From Cristatella mucedo (lineage: Eukaryota > Bryozoa > Phylactolaemata > Cristatellidae): DNA of 64,000 nucleotides. The notes under the pieces were generated by a model. It searched no databases. It was not told the origin of the DNA and was given only the letters and a program-made list of their open reading frames with translations. The stretch covers positions 124,001-188,000 of the forward strand of contig WPIO01000002.1 of NCBI GenBank assembly GCA_009760855.2, given 5' to 3'. Below, in pieces: positions 22,936 through 42,499 of this stretch; the stretch's first letter is position 1, and every line of letters begins with the position of its first letter. The position numbers and the translations under genes are program-made.

Positions 22936-24673
22936 CCATTTGCCAGCCCTGTATAGCGTGCAATGTGATTCCAGGTTGTAAACGCCTCGGGTTACGAACA
23001 ATCAGGGTTACGAACACCAGGATTGGTGAAAAATGAATTGGAACTTAGTTTGGAAAATGATTTCGGTTCTGGGATACGAACCAAAATCCAATGGTCTTGC
23101 AAGAGCTCTGCGGGTATTCGTGCATAAGAAAGCCTTCTGAATTGAATGGATCCGCTGTCACAGGTTTCCAAAAAAGCATTAACAAAAAATAATGCATTTC
23201 GTTTTTACTTAGCACTAAATTGAGCCTCGAAGGTGCTAACAAGGAGCGATTCCACTGCACTGGTCCGATGAGGATAGAATGAAACCTCCGAAATGAGTCA
23301 AGACACCTGGTAGACGGAATACCTAACAGGATTCCATGGCAAGATTTTTCTGAGGTTCAACCACTGACCAGCAAAGTAACCAAGGCTGTCTATTCTTTGT
23401 GACCAAGGTAAACAGCTTTCGTTTGCAAGCATTCGCCTTCTCCCGAAAAATGAAATACGGTAATACACAAATAGCTGCCTCTTCAAACTTTGACAACAAA
23501 ATATCTTGAAAAAAGTCATCTCGTTTCTCGTTTCTTTTCGTGTTATTTTTGTTCTTATGTCATAATTTAAACCCACGAAATCCACCCTTCAGAAAAACAC
23601 GTGAGCACAGATAAAGCTGTAGGTTTTACGGCTATCAAACCGTTCATGAGCGCTTGCAAAATGTTTACTGACAGTGGACAGCAAGAATGAAGATTGCAGC
23701 AACCAGCATGTAAACAGACGGATATCTAAGCACGTAGTCACAGACCCGAGGAATAAGACAAAACTCAGGAATTATGATCCAAACTCAAAGCCAAAGTAAG
23801 AACTAGCACTTAGTTGCTTCGGTGGAATAGCAACTCCGCAAGGTTATCTGCAACTCTAGTAGGATGAAACAAGTCGACAAACACCACAGTGCAAGATGAA
23901 AATGGATGTGCACGCTAGTTAGGACATGGGCGTCCGTAGACGACGAAGACAGTGTAAGTAAGGTAGGCACAGGCTGCACGAGCAGTGCGATTGGCCTGGC
24001 TGTAATGGAGTAAAATCCTGACAGCATTGGTTCACCCACAAAAATATTGAGGTCCAACAGACATGTTAATACAAAGTAAGCAAATTGCAAGAAATCATGA
24101 GCTATATGATCTGGGGCAGACAATATATTACAAAAATAGTGAGTGATCGTATTGAATATCATAATTAACATTTCCAGGCATAAGTACAGGTACTTAAACC
24201 ATCTTATTTCGGTAGACTTTCTTATTGACTAGATTACATACCAGGCAAATGGAAAAGGTCAATATCACGGCTACTCTAGGCAATAGCATTAGGAGGAGGT
24301 AGCAAGCAAAATAATAGTGGCATACTCGTGCACATTCGGTAACAGAGGGTTGAGTAACAGGCCAATTCGTGAGGCGGCTAGCTGCTGGTCATTGTGCTTC
24401 CATGCAGCTGTCAGATACACTCAAACTTATGTCCAACAGTAGCCGATGGATGAGTATGCCAAATCCACGTACCAACCAGGATCAAAAGATGTCAAAACAT
24501 GAGGCGGCGATCGGTTGAGGGGAAAGCCACAGCGGCCCGGGAGAGCAGGACAGGCAGCTAACGAACTCTGCCAGGTGCAGAGACTCTTCAGCTTATGCCG
24601 TCCACCATTGCAGGACGTCTTGGGCATGTCTGGCCCCATGGGGCCCACCCACTGGCACATCTCGTCGTCATCC
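22936..24673. other. Intergenic DNA and HERPUD 3' UTR
   Basis: No gene recognised. The part just below 24674 is the 3' UTR of HERPUD. I saw no clear AATAAA on the minus strand close to the stop codon, so its 3' end is unplaced. A short repeated GGTTACGAAC / GGGATACGAACC stretch lies at 22985-23080. Confidence 0.4.
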
Positions 24674-31065
<6,392 letters not shown>

Positions 31066-34000
31066 TCTTAACTTAAAAAGAGTCCACCACCAAAGAAGTC
31101 GCAGAAGCCTATCGGACCTGTTAAGAACGCGTCCGCTCGGAACACCGTCGGAAGTGGCAGGCCATCCGGGCGGCAGCGGTATTTGTCGCTACGGTATTGG
31201 TTGTCTGAGGAGCAATGTCAAGGATAGTGTGCGGGTCTCCTGGTGGTGCTGCCCTCCGCGCGGCTGACTAACCCTGCTCAGGTAAGAAGATTTAAGTCGC
31301 GGCTTGTCATGACGTCGGAGTTATTGTTTTTTATCGTTATGCTATATTTTGTATGCTCAATACTTGGTCATTTTTGGTGTTCAGCGAGACGCTGGTACCG
31401 TATGACCTGAGTATTTCCCATTTCGTTCCCAGACCTCTATACTCGTTGCACCCACCCCAAGAGGTCGGCTCGCAGGATAAGCTTTTCTTAAGAACTAGCT
31501 GTAGAATTGACCCTGCATTTCGATTGGTTCGCTCGAATAGCAAGTGGGCGATATTCTGGAAATTATCTGTCAACTCTCCATCGGCTTAGCTTGCTCTGAC
31601 GCAGCACCGCTTGGCTAGCAGCTCATACCCTGCGAAATCAGATATCCTGACTAGATTCCGCGCGGTTTCATCTTCTAAGAATCTTTAAAATTTTAAAGCG
31701 CGATTGGCTTTAATGACCCTTCGTACGCTAATGCGTGCTTGGTTTACACTGACCGTCGAACCGCAGCCGACGGTCACGTATTGAGGTTCGCACCCTCAGC
31801 TTTATCCGACTGAGAAAAGGTAAATTTTGAGAGGGAAATATTAAGTTTACTCGACAGTGCTTTTCTGCGCTCAATTATGCTCTCACTTCTTCTTCCCCAA
31901 TGTGTGAGCATGATGGGTTGGTAATACTTCGCTGATTGCCTCAGTGTCCCGGCTTGCCCGTCGGCATCGAGACCGCCAGGCGAGAACAGCGTGATGACAG
32001 TGGCTCGTTGCGCGCGCTCATTTTACCGCCACTTTTCTTCCAGTCCGCGTTCTCGTTCGAAATCATGTGGATTACACTGAGAGAGCAGCAAAGTTGTTCG
32101 TCAAAGATTTTAAATGTTTGTTTGGTTTGGTTTATGTCACCATCTCCGTGCCTGCTCCATCACCACCCCACTCTAAATTAAGATCGGCCCCTTTTCCATC
32201 CAAGTTGAGTATTTCGTCACGTTGTTCCTTCGTAAATGTACCTTCGATCGTATAGGCATTTTCAATGTTCAGTGTTCAGCTTGGCTGCTGGTGGATTGAC
32301 CTAGGTAATTATGCCACGACGAGAAAACCGGTAGTGCTTCTCACAAGATGCACCGTAATCAGTTAACCGGTTTGCGGTATCTGATACTGATTGACCCCAA
32401 AGCACCAGCGATAGCTAGCGATGTCTTCTAGCATCATTAAATTAGGAAACGAATCCGAAAAGCGTTAGCAGAGTGAACCGGCTACCAGTGTTTAGCCGTA
32501 TTTGGTTAGTTGGTTACTCAGTTGGCCGTAGCAAGATTCATTTGCTGAACTTAACTCTCTCGTGCCCTATCTATCTGTGCCTTCTCGGCTGGGGAGACGT
32601 TTAATGGCCTTTGATGTTTACCAAACTTTATCTACCGTACTTCTGGTATCCAAAAACACTCTTTCGCGAAACAGCACCCACATCACGGAACTCTTGCTTT
32701 CCAACGTATTTTGCTGTGGTTTGGGCAGTTTTGCTGAGCTCTAGAAGCCATATAAACTTGCAAAATTCTGAAGCACCCTACTGCAAGTGAAACTCAAAAG
32801 ATGTTAGAGATCAGCCATCCTGCTTCGTGGCATCTCGAGTTTGCTGTTTTGTGTTTGAGATAGTAAGTGGTACCTGTATCTTTATGCACAAAAATAACGA
32901 ATTGGCAGTCGGAGCAATAGGTTTCTGTCAGTGCTATACTACCTCGATGTCATTTGTATTTATTTAATTTTGTGTGCATACTTTCCTCCTATGCTGTTCC
33001 TGCAATGGGATGTCGTAGCCGTGTGGTGCCAGCATAAAGTTTATTAAGATCACATAATCTTTGAACAGTGCATTGATGACCATGTCACCCTTACTCCTTT
33101 GTCGAGGATTTGGTACTGTCCGAGATCTATTTGTGATGCCAGTAGTAAATAAATGTGCCCTGAAAGATACAGCATAGTCAGCAACAAATGCATGCTATTT
33201 ATAGTGTATGCAGCTGTGAGGTGTTTGCCGAATATCTAGCAGAGCTACTGTGACTGTCCATGCTTATCTCACATATCCATCCTTGCTCAGTTAGCAGTCA
33301 TTTTCTAACAGTATCAAGTCCTCTCATTAGTAGGGGGCTCTCCATAGCCTTGCAGATGAGGCTGTGCAGATCATTTATTCCGACGAGAGTAGGGTCTGTA
33401 AACACTGCATAAAAACATTAGCGAATCAGCAAACCGGCCTTGTATGGCACCAGACATAGCCCAGTGGGTCATCGAGGCGGTGTCACTTTATGGTGTACAA
33501 TTGAGTCGCATGATCCAAGATTGGTATGGTAAAAAGTCTACACTAACTGCAGAAAATCTTAAGCAGATAAGAGTAATCAGGGTGCCTCGGTGAGCACTGC
33601 ATTAGATGTATATCTAACCAAGCTACCTCAGCAAGCTGTTCCTAATAATACTACTGTATCATTGTAATCTCTCCAAGGGCTTTCCAACTTGCTGCAAGAG
33701 ACTGGATACCCAAGATTTAGTAACATGCACGGTAGGAAGCATCCAGAATCAAACAAGGATCATGCTTAGGCTAGTGAGCTGAAGCAAACATGAAGACACT
33801 CATGGCCACGAGTTAGTAAGACCTGTGGCTTATAAAATGTCCTGAATCGTGTACAAGTACTCACGCAAAGCTCACTGATACAAAGAAGAACAGGCAAATA
33901 CACGACAAAAAAATAAATAAAAATAAAATAAAAAGTAAATAAAAAAATAATAAAAAAGGCAGCCACAAACTCACATTTCAAATATCGCTTCGATCTGCGA

Positions 34001-34369
34001 AGTATTGGCTGTTATGAATTTTAAAAGGCACAATGGTAAAATACTGGAAAGGAAGTTGTTTTAAAGTTACAAGTGTGCATCGTAACAAGCTGCAAACTAG
34101 TACCTCAATGTACCAAGGTTCAACAAGTTGGGAGTCAACTCGTGCATATGATATTGAGATCATTATTTTTTTATTGGCAAGTTGCCTCCAGTTTACTTCC
34201 AGCTTAGACATGGTTTGCTTAATCATGTTTTACAGTTTCCTTTAAAGTGGAAATGGTAAAAACTTCGTATCCCATTCCTAATATGTCTGTCCTTTGAACG
34301 GTACATTTACCATAAACAGATATGCAACTGTTAAGACAGATTTTTTCCATATTTCTTGACAATTACCCT
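31066..34369. other. HERPUD upstream region and unassigned intergenic DNA
   Basis: The HERPUD promoter should lie just above 31065; I see no clear TATA box. The rest (31.3-34.3 kb) holds no gene, SINE or LINE I recognise. An A/T-rich run of AAATAAATAAAAATAAAAT type lies at 33905-33955. Confidence 0.4.
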
Positions 34370-34782
34370 TAAGCCAGACAGAGGATCTTCAACTCGATTT
34401 GATGCTTGATAGGGAGCCAGGGAAGCTCAGACAGGAGTGGTGTGATTTGGCAGCTATGCCTTTGACGATGGACCTGATGAGCCGATGAGTTTTGCATAAG
34501 TTGCAAATGATGAAGGGCTAACGCCGAGAAACCCGAATCAAAGGAGTTGCAGTAATCTAGTCGTGATGTCACTATCGCATGAACTAGATTGGATGTAATA
34601 CCTCTTATTTGGGTGATGTTCCTCGGATGAATGTAGGCCAACTTGAGAGTGGTGGAGAAGTGCTCATCTAATGACTGTTTTGGAATAGTCCGCCTAGATT
34701 AGAGGCAAACAACCTATCTTGAGGGTTGGTTGGGTGTTACTGGGTTTGCCTATAACTATTAGTATTTTATCATCGTTAAACT
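34370..34782 (-). pseudogene. CR1/L2-type LINE fragment, divergent subfamily
   Basis: Minus strand encodes LVHAIVTSRLDYCNSFDSG, HLQLMQNSSAHQVHR and QITPLLSELPWLPIKHQIELKI, the C-terminal region shared by these LINEs. Sequence is clearly diverged from families A and B. It ends beside the start of the plus-strand family A copy. Confidence 0.7.
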
Positions 34783-35617
34783 TTGGCGAGTTTAAGCCAT
34801 ACAACGCAAATGTCGAAGACTCAGTCAGCAAGGGAGTTCCACTCCCAGATTAGCCCCTGTGATGATCTAGCTGATTGCTTCTCTAGCTTCTTTGTCCAGA
34901 AGACAGACAAGATCAGGGAGTCCATCCCTGCGATGGCAGCATCCCCACTAGAATGCTGTCCCTCGATTCCTTACAGCACCTTAATGTCTACATTCAAGCA
35001 GGTCACTAGCGACCTCGTCTTGAAGTTCATATCCCAATCAAAGAAGACAAGAAGTCCTTTGGACCCTATTCCCACTGTCTTGCTCTTATGTTGCACTGAT
35101 CTGCTGCTGGCATGCATAAGTAACACCAATAATATGTCATTAGCCTCAGGTCATGTTCCAGTGCCTTTCAAAAAAGCTGTAGCCAGGCTGCTACTCAAGA
35201 AAGCGACACTAGACCAAGAGAACTTGAGCAACTACCACCCAGTCTCCCTTCTACCATTCCTATCAAAGACACTGGAATGAATCGTGACAGACCAGCTGAA
35301 CTCATATATTGAAACTTCAAACCTTGCTATTAAGTTCCAGTCTGGCTTTAGAACTAATCACTCCACAGAGTCGGCATTGCTTTGGGTGTAAAACGACCTA
35401 CGTAGGAATGCAGACGTGGATAGAGTATTTCCGCTTGTTTTGCTTGATCTTTCGGCAGCTGTTGATACTTCGATCGCCAAGTTCTTCTAGAGCGCCTCAC
35501 ATCTCGCCTGGGCATCACTGGCACTGCTCAACAATAGTTCAGGTCCTATCTCAGTGGGATACTCCAGAGTATTAGTGTGAATGGACAAAGATCATCAGAG
35601 ATACCTCTGAAATATGG
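34783..35617 (+). pseudogene. LINE family A copy, 5' part (before an opposite-strand insertion)
   Basis: A frame open from about 34783 to 35278 encodes DDLADCFSSFFVQKTDKIRE, PLDPIPTVLLL, ASGHVPVPFKKAVARLLLK and NYHPVSLLPFLSKTLE. Stop-broken reverse transcriptase remnants follow (FQSGFRTNHSTE, LLDLSAA). It resumes at 36474. Confidence 0.8.
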
Positions 35618-36473
35618 GGCAACAATAATAATAATAATAATAATAATGCACTTGATAAAGCGCCGTCAGAGAACCCAAATCTCTTTCTAGGCGCTTTACA
35701 TTTGCTGCAAAGGGAAACGCGATTGAATGGTGAGTAATATCATGCTTGATAAACAACATGAATAACATGGTTAGGGGTGACATGCACAGGGTCAGCATGC
35801 AAATGTGGTTAGTGGCAGCATGCACAGTGTCAGCACGCATAAGCACATGAAGGACGAATCACAGCGACCCACTAAATGCTGTCCTTAATGGGTGTTTTCA
35901 ACTTCTTTTTAAACGTGGTCAAGTCAGGGGATGTTCTGACGCAAGTCGGGAGGGAGTTCCAGGCTTTGGGGACATACGAAGTAAATGCACGGTCTTCAAA
36001 GGATTTAAGGTTTGTACGATGTATTGGTAAGCTGTTGGATTCCGAAAAGTGGGTGGCACGACGCTTGGCCTGGTGGAAGAGTAGATCTGAGAGATAGGCT
36101 GGAGCCAAAAAAGGAAGTGACCTAAAAGTGAGCCACTAAACCTTGAAGTCGATCCGTTGCTTGACAGGGAGCCAGTGCAGGTCGTCGAGAAGTGGTATGA
36201 TGTGGCAACTGCAACGCTTACGACAGACAAGCCTAGCTGCGAAGTTTTGCACCATCTGTATACACCTGGTTGCACATGCCGGTAGACCAGCAAGCAGTGA
36301 GTTACAGAAGTCAAGACGGGATGTCACAAATGCATGGACCAACTTAGACGTGGTATCCTTATCTAAATAAGCCCGAATTTTAGCAATGTTATCAAGCTGA
36401 AAGTAGGCAGACTTGATTGTGGAGCTGATGTGGTCGTCTAACGAGAGGTCACTTTGGAACATGACACCTAGTG
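35618..36473 (-). mobile_element. LINE family A, 5'-truncated copy inserted in another family A copy
   Basis: Minus-strand copy with its (ATT)n tail at 35622-35645. It carries the 3' UTR, then the region encoding [39 protein letters not shown] and HIIPLLDDLHWLPVKQRIDF. The flanking plus-strand LINE halves join at its borders, so it is a later, head-to-head insertion. 5' truncation is typical of target-primed reverse transcription. Confidence 0.85.
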
Positions 36474-37790
36474 GTACCTCAGGGCTCCGTGCTAGGTCTG
36501 GTTCTTTTCACGGTTTATACTCTCCCTCTTGCTGATGTGATTGCCAAGCACAATCTAGGCTTTCACTTCTATGCAGATGACACTCAGTTGTACCTTTGCT
36601 TTGCTTTGATCCCTCCGAGCCCTCGAGCATGTCGAATTCTCTCAACTCCCTTGCTGCATGTATTGATGACATCTGCACATGGTTGGCAGCAAACTTTTTT
36701 AAATTGAATGATGATCAAATTAACTTGTTATGGGCAAACTTCAAAATCGGCTATGCCAGAATATCTTCTGTTGAATCTGCACGGAATCCAGGTGTCATGT
36801 GCCAAAGTGACCTTTCTTTAGACTACCACATCAGCTCCACAATCAAGTCTGCCTACTTTCAGCTACATAACATTGCTAAAATTCGGGCTTGTTTAGGCAG
36901 GGATACCACATCTAAGTTGGTCCATGCATTTGTGACATCCCGTCAAGCCTTCTGTAACTCACTGCTTGCTGTTCTGCCGGCCTGTGCAATCAGCTGCTTA
37001 CAGCTGGTGCAAAACTCGGCAGATATGCTTGTCTGTCGTAAGTGTCGCAGCTGCCACCACTTCTTGCTGACCTGCACTGGATCCCAATCAAGCAACGCAA
37101 CGACTTCCAAGGTTCTTTCACTTAATTTTAGGTCCCTTCATTCTTTGGCTCCACCCTAGGTATTAGATCTACTCCCCCACCAGGCTAAGCATCGTACCAC
37201 CTGCTTTTCGGAATGCAATCGTTTACCTATAACTCGTACGGACCTCAAATTCTTTGGAGACCGTGCCTTTAGTTATTATGCTCCCAAAGCCCGGACTCGC
37301 TCCTTACTTGCCGCACGACATCCCCTGACTTTACCACTTTTAAAAAGAAACTAAAAATGTATCTATTTATGACAGCATTTTGTGGGTCCCTGTGATTCGT
37401 CCTTTATGTGCTCATGTGTGCTGACACTGTGCCGAGCTGGTGTGGCACAGTGGTTAAGGTGCTCGCCCCGACCAAGGTCTGGCCGAGGTCGTGGGCTCGA
37501 GCCCCATGGCACATGTGAAGTGCCTGAATAGAGATTAGGTTCTCTTAGGGTGCTATACAAATGGATTATAATTTTCTTTTACTGTTGCATGCTGCCACTA
37601 ATCGCACTTGCATGCTAACCCTGTGCATGTCAATGCTAACCCTGTGCATGTCAATGCTCACCATGTTATTCATGTTGTTTATAAGCATGATACACTCAAC
37701 ACCCGATCGTATTACCTTTGCAGCAAATGTAAAGTGCCTAGAAAGAGATTGAGTTCTCTGAGGGAACTTTATCAAGCGATTATTAAGTGA
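36474..37790 (+). pseudogene. LINE family A copy, 3' part, with a SINE in its 3' UTR
   Basis: Encodes [28 protein letters not shown] (the catalytic Y-A-D-D intact), SDLSLDYHISSTIKSAYF and [18 protein letters not shown], with frameshifts. The 3' UTR is split by the SINE at 37433-37585, then ends with GTGCCTAGAAAGAGATTGAG and TTATTAAG at about 37790. Confidence 0.8.
37433..37585 (+). mobile_element. tRNA-headed SINE, family 2, inserted in a LINE 3' UTR
   Basis: Best preserved copy: TGGCACAGTGGTTAAGGTGC, GGGCTCGAGCCCCATGGCAC and the tail TGCCTGAATAGAGATTAGG...GGGTGCTATACAAATGGATTAT. The flanks GACACTGTG and TGCATGCTGCC are contiguous in other family A copies, which proves insertion. Confidence 0.85.
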
Positions 37791-38398
37791 GTCGGGTGAG
37801 CAGCAAAGCTTATAAGGATTGAAGGATAGGTAGTGCTGGTTTTCATCGGAGTAAAATGTAAGCCAAGATTATGTTTGGCCATCTCAGTAGCCCAAGGAAG
37901 AGTAGAGATCGTGAAATAAAGAGATCGTGAAATAAAGGGGTCTAAGACTAAGAGCCCCGAGGTACCCTTTACATTAAGGGCTTTCTACGTGACCGACAGC
38001 CTTTCGCATCTACACTCGGACATTTGTCACCAAGGTAGTAGCGAATCTAGTTTTGTGCTTTACCACTGATACCTAGGCATGTCAAGAGGCGCACCCGAAG
38101 GATCTGGCAGTCAATAGTGTCAAATGGTGTTCAGAGATGCAGAAGTACCAGCAGAGAGGCTCTATCCCCACAGGAACTGCAAGACGAGCACACTCGCAGT
38201 GATGGCAGCTGGCTACTGGCCGAAGATATCAGCTAGCAACCTTCGCTAGCCAGACAGGCCTAGCTGCTTGTCAGGCTTGCTCGCCGGAAGTCAAGCTATA
38301 CGTTACTGGGAGGCAGGTAGTCGGGACTTTGTGGTCGTCGTTTGAAATGCCTTCTCTGTTTCTTACCAGCCAATTGGAATTCGGCCTAGATGAGAAGC

Positions 38399-38500
<102 letters not shown>

Positions 38501-38757
38501 TATTGAAGCCAGGCGTGCCAACGTACGTGCTATGGGAAGCTCCTGCTCTTGTAAGTGAATATATTATTTGAACAATTGCATGATGTTTCTAACATTTCCT
38601 GCCAACGTCATAAGTGAGAATATTTGGCCTAGCAGAGTCACAGCTGTGTAGCCTTGTTCTAGCCCGGCACCTTGAAGCAGCCCTGCTGATATTGATAACC
38701 CTCCCAAAAGATTCTATACTCTGGGGTCAAATGCACGTTTTTACCTTTAGATCGTGC

Positions 38758-38860
38758 TTCCTTTGCAGCAAATGTAAAGTGCCTAGAAAGAGATTGAGTT
38801 CTCTGAGGGTGCTATATCAAATGCATTATTGTTATTATTTTTATTTTTATTAGATTAGAG
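38758..38860 (+). mobile_element. LINE family A, 3' tail fragment
   Basis: Contains TTTGCAGCAAATGTAAAGTG, CCTAGAAAGAGATTGAG and CTCTGAGGGTGCTATATC, then an ATT-rich tail. Confidence 0.7.
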
Positions 38861-40009
38861 GTAGGTGCTTCTCCTGCCTGCCAGTAGTCATGTTCTTCTG
38901 GTCGTCAGAGGCAGCACGCCCGACCTGCTTAAAAACTGGTGATTTGCCGATCTCACTAATAGCAATAATATTATTACTAGTAATAAGACAATTGTATAAC
39001 ACCCTAAGAGAACTCAATCTTTCTATTAACTTTGCATATGCTGCCAAGGAAGCAGCTGGTAAATAATAGTACGCACATCTGCTGTAATTCATTAACAAAA
39101 TGGGCTTGAGCAACTAAGAAATCACTCGGAAACCGAAGCTTGGTCCAGCAGGCCATATATTATAACCCGAAGAAGCTTGTACATCATGCTGCATGGCTAG
39201 CTGACTGAGTGTGGCAGCCCAAAAAAGACTGCACCTCAGAGTAAAGGCTTGGTGGCCGTGGAAGGCATTGCTTTGGACATGTCCTGGTCACCAATGGCTT
39301 TTACCTGTAGAGTCTTCAGCAAGGTTTAAGGAAGTTAATAAGCTACACTGGATTTCCAATGATTCTTTAAGACACACCCATATTCTCACCGAGTATCTCA
39401 GAAGAATAGCCTCACGTGGAACCCAAAACATGCTCAGTTCACGGCAGGGTCTGGGGATGTGTCCAATGAACTGGCGAATCTAATGTTGGTTTGTTCTGGA
39501 ATGGCAAAATGAAAGTGTGTAATCCTATGAAAAGTAGAGGCAGGTGAGTATAAACCAACTGCCTGCTGCAAATCCGGTGGAGGTGTAGTGTAAAGTTTGG
39601 AGGATGATTCAGCTCAGCTGCTGTCAGTATCTTATACTCCACAATGGAACAGTGGATCATTGTATGCAATCATTAACGATATCGTGGATCATTAGGTAAG
39701 ACAGCCAGAAATCAGCAGAATGACTGCATGTCCCTAGATTTGACTCATCGTTGGATTTTTTTAAACTAGTTTTGCTATACTTTGGCAGCAAATCTTGTAT
39801 CCCTCAAAAGTTTGATCGTTGTGCTACAGCTAAACGGTCATTTCTTTGTTTCGGACTACAGAAGAAATTATTCAATGTATCATAGCAAAGTTCAGCTTAC
39901 AGTGCCTAGCCATACTTGATATCATTTGCTTATGTTGCAAATGCAATGTAGGCAGCTGGCACCTTCCGGGGAGTACTGCAAGAGTGGCAAGAAATTTCTT
40001 ATACAGGGC

Positions 40010-40262
40010 AAGTGTTCAGACTGTGGAACTCGCTTCCACAATTCTTACGCAACAATACTCTTCTGCTGCAGATTATGGCTCATCCTTTTCAGCGGTCCTG
40101 AACTGCTACTTCCGTGCTATTCACTACCACAACTGCTCTCCTGACTCTGCTATGCTGAAAACCGCTTTGGCTGTGAGTGCGCTATACAAAACTCTCATGC
40201 GTAACGCCCACATAGTCTTTATGGCTTTGAGGGGTTACAGACAGAGATACATTACATTACAA
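40010..40262 (+). mobile_element. LINE family B, 3' end fragment
   Basis: Encodes DYGSSFSAVLNCYFRAIHY, matching the family B copy near 22280-22340. It ends with GGGGTTACAGACAGAGATAC and ATTACATTAC, the same tail as at 22500-22528. Confidence 0.8.
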
Positions 40263-41185
40263 GTGTCCTATTTAGTGAGGCTGCATTCTCTTAGTTCTTG
40301 GACTAGGGTGTTTTCTGATGCTCTGCTATGGACGTGTGCACTCCATGAAACTAGTAGGACCTCATCCAAATGTCTGTTGGCAGCCAGTGGAGTATGCAAA
40401 TGCTTGACTTTAAACAACCTATTGTGATGAGACATTAGTACCCAGGCATCAGGTCCTAGGTCTGCCAAGAAACATCATCAATCCTGTGGGACATTCCCTA
40501 TTAGCTGCCACACGTCTTTTTAAATGGTAGACGTTGGCAGAAAGCCCCCACTAGCAAAATGCAGTAGCTTTCGGTCAAATAGTGGGCATGGACAGAGCCA
40601 TGACAAATCAGTTATCTTTTTTGAGTGTTTTTGCACCAAAACGATCAGTGGCTGCCTCTGAATTATGAAGTCGGGAAAATGACAGCTTCATCATTACTTG
40701 GTGAAACCGTATGGTGTTAGATGCCAACTGATTTGCATTTTCTAAACTGCTAGTAATGCTGTTGAACTGATCAGTTGTGCCTGTTTAGGCTTAAGGTCTT
40801 CGTAGGACAATACAATAGCTGTCCCTCTCTTCCACTGAAAGACTGTTGACCGAAGAAGCATTTGGTGTGCAGATGTTGAGCCTCTGACCCATGCAGGATT
40901 GTTGGACAGAGGCACATTCTACTTTTGCTGCCTAAGCTAGCGCCTCCCTTTTAGTTGTCATTGTTGCTACTGGTATGCTACTTACTTCCTGGACTGTCTT
41001 CCGTGACTAACTATGTTAATCCCTTTATTGCATTAGTAAAGGTTCCCGATGTTTCTTAGGCTATGCATTCACTTCTAAACTCCTAAACACCTGCATAGTC
41101 TTCATGGCTTCATGTAGTTACAGTTTAGCAGTATATGCAGATACGTGTTGAGCATGTGCATATACCTTGTTAAAGGGTAACTTGC
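40263..41185. other. Unassigned intergenic DNA
   Basis: No gene or repeat recognised, apart from a weak family B-like scrap (CTGCATAGTCTTCATGGCTTC) near 41090. Confidence 0.35.
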
Positions 41186-41745
41186 TGGTCTATCGGCCTC
41201 TGCGCTCTGGTGCTTACAGTTGGTGCAAAACTCTGCAGCTAGGGTTGTCTGTCGTGAGCAGCGCAGCTGCCACATCACACCACTTCTCGCCGACCGGCAC
41301 TGGCTCCCAGTCAAGCAACGCATCGACTTCAAGATTTTGTCACTTACTTTTAGGTCGCGTCATCCTTTGGCATCAGCGTACCTATCAGATCTACTCCCCC
41401 CCACCAGGCTAAGCATAAGTACCACCTGCTTTTCGGAATCTAACCGTTTACCCATACTTCGTACAAATCTCAAATTCTTTGGAGACCGTGCCTTTAGTTC
41501 GAATGCTCCCAAACCCTGGAGCTCACTCCCGACTTCCGTCACGACACCCCCTGACTTGACAACATTAAAAAGAAACTAAAAACGCATCTGTTTATTACAG
41601 CATTTAGTGGGCCCCTGTGATTCGACCTTTATATGCTTATACGAGCTAATACTGTGCATGCTGCCACTAACCAAACTTGCATGCTGACCCTGTGCATTTC
41701 ATACCTAACCATGTTATTCCGTATGTTAATTGAGCTTGCTGCAAC
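41186..41745 (+). pseudogene. LINE family A, 5'-truncated copy
   Basis: Encodes LVQNSAARVVCREQRSC, HITPLLADRHWLPVKQRIDF and FFGDRAFSSNAPKPWSSLP. A short frame at 41220-41577 is still open. The 3' UTR follows. Confidence 0.8.
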
Positions 41746-42054
41746 TGGACAGAGATTTCTTTCGTGCCATACATTTGTTTCAGTAGTAACCGAAATAAAC
41801 CGTGTGCTGTGCAGCTAAGCGGGGTGTTTGTACGAGCTACTCGACAAAGCAAATTTGAAGTCGTTAGACGGTTGTATACATTAGTCGCTATTCGGAGGAT
41901 TTTTGGTGTAGCGATTTGAGCTTGCTATATGTAGGGTAATAGCATTATAGTCCACTGTTATTCTCTCTGCTTAATGAGGTGTTCACTTCATCAGTCTTTG
42001 ACTGTGTGAGTGGGTGCATCTGCTAACATAAAGGACAGTTCTTATTAGTCTTGC

Positions 42055-42140
42055 TAAAGCCCACTGCAAGTGGTGATAGCCGTTAAGGCTCTTCTGCAGT
42101 TACACTAATGAGGCTTTTGAATCAGCTAATGTTTTAATTT
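42055..42140 (+). mobile_element. SINE family 1, 3' fragment
   Basis: CCACTGCAAGTGGTGATAGC, AAGGCTCTTCTGCAGTTACA and GAGGCTTTTGAATCAGC match the body and 3' part of the full copies; the tRNA-like head is missing. Confidence 0.65.
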
Positions 42141-42169
42141 TAACTGTCTAAAAGTTTGAGATAATTATT

Positions 42170-42330
42170 GCATTCATAATAATAATAAAGCAATCGGACA
42201 GCACTCTGAGAGATCTAAATCCCTTTTTAGACACTTTATCACATCCGGGAAAGGAAGCGTGATCAATTGATTAGTGACAGCATGCACGATTTCAGTACTC
42301 CTGCATGTAGCACACATGCAGGTGCCTTCC
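42170..42330 (-). mobile_element. LINE family A, degraded 3' tail
   Basis: AATAATAATAAAG then CACTCTGAGAGATCTAAATC resembles the reverse of the common LINE tail. Old and diverged. Confidence 0.45.
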
Positions 42331-42499
42331 ACATGCTAACAGATAACATAGCAGCATGTGCTGTACATACTAAGAGAGGCTGGGTGGTTCTGACATGTTT
42401 TCTGTTCTTTTTGGGTAGCGGGCGGTAGGGGAGGGAGGACTAGAAACTTGTTAAGCCGGAAGCGTGGCCCGTGTGGTTTGCTTGCTCTGATGTCGTTAA

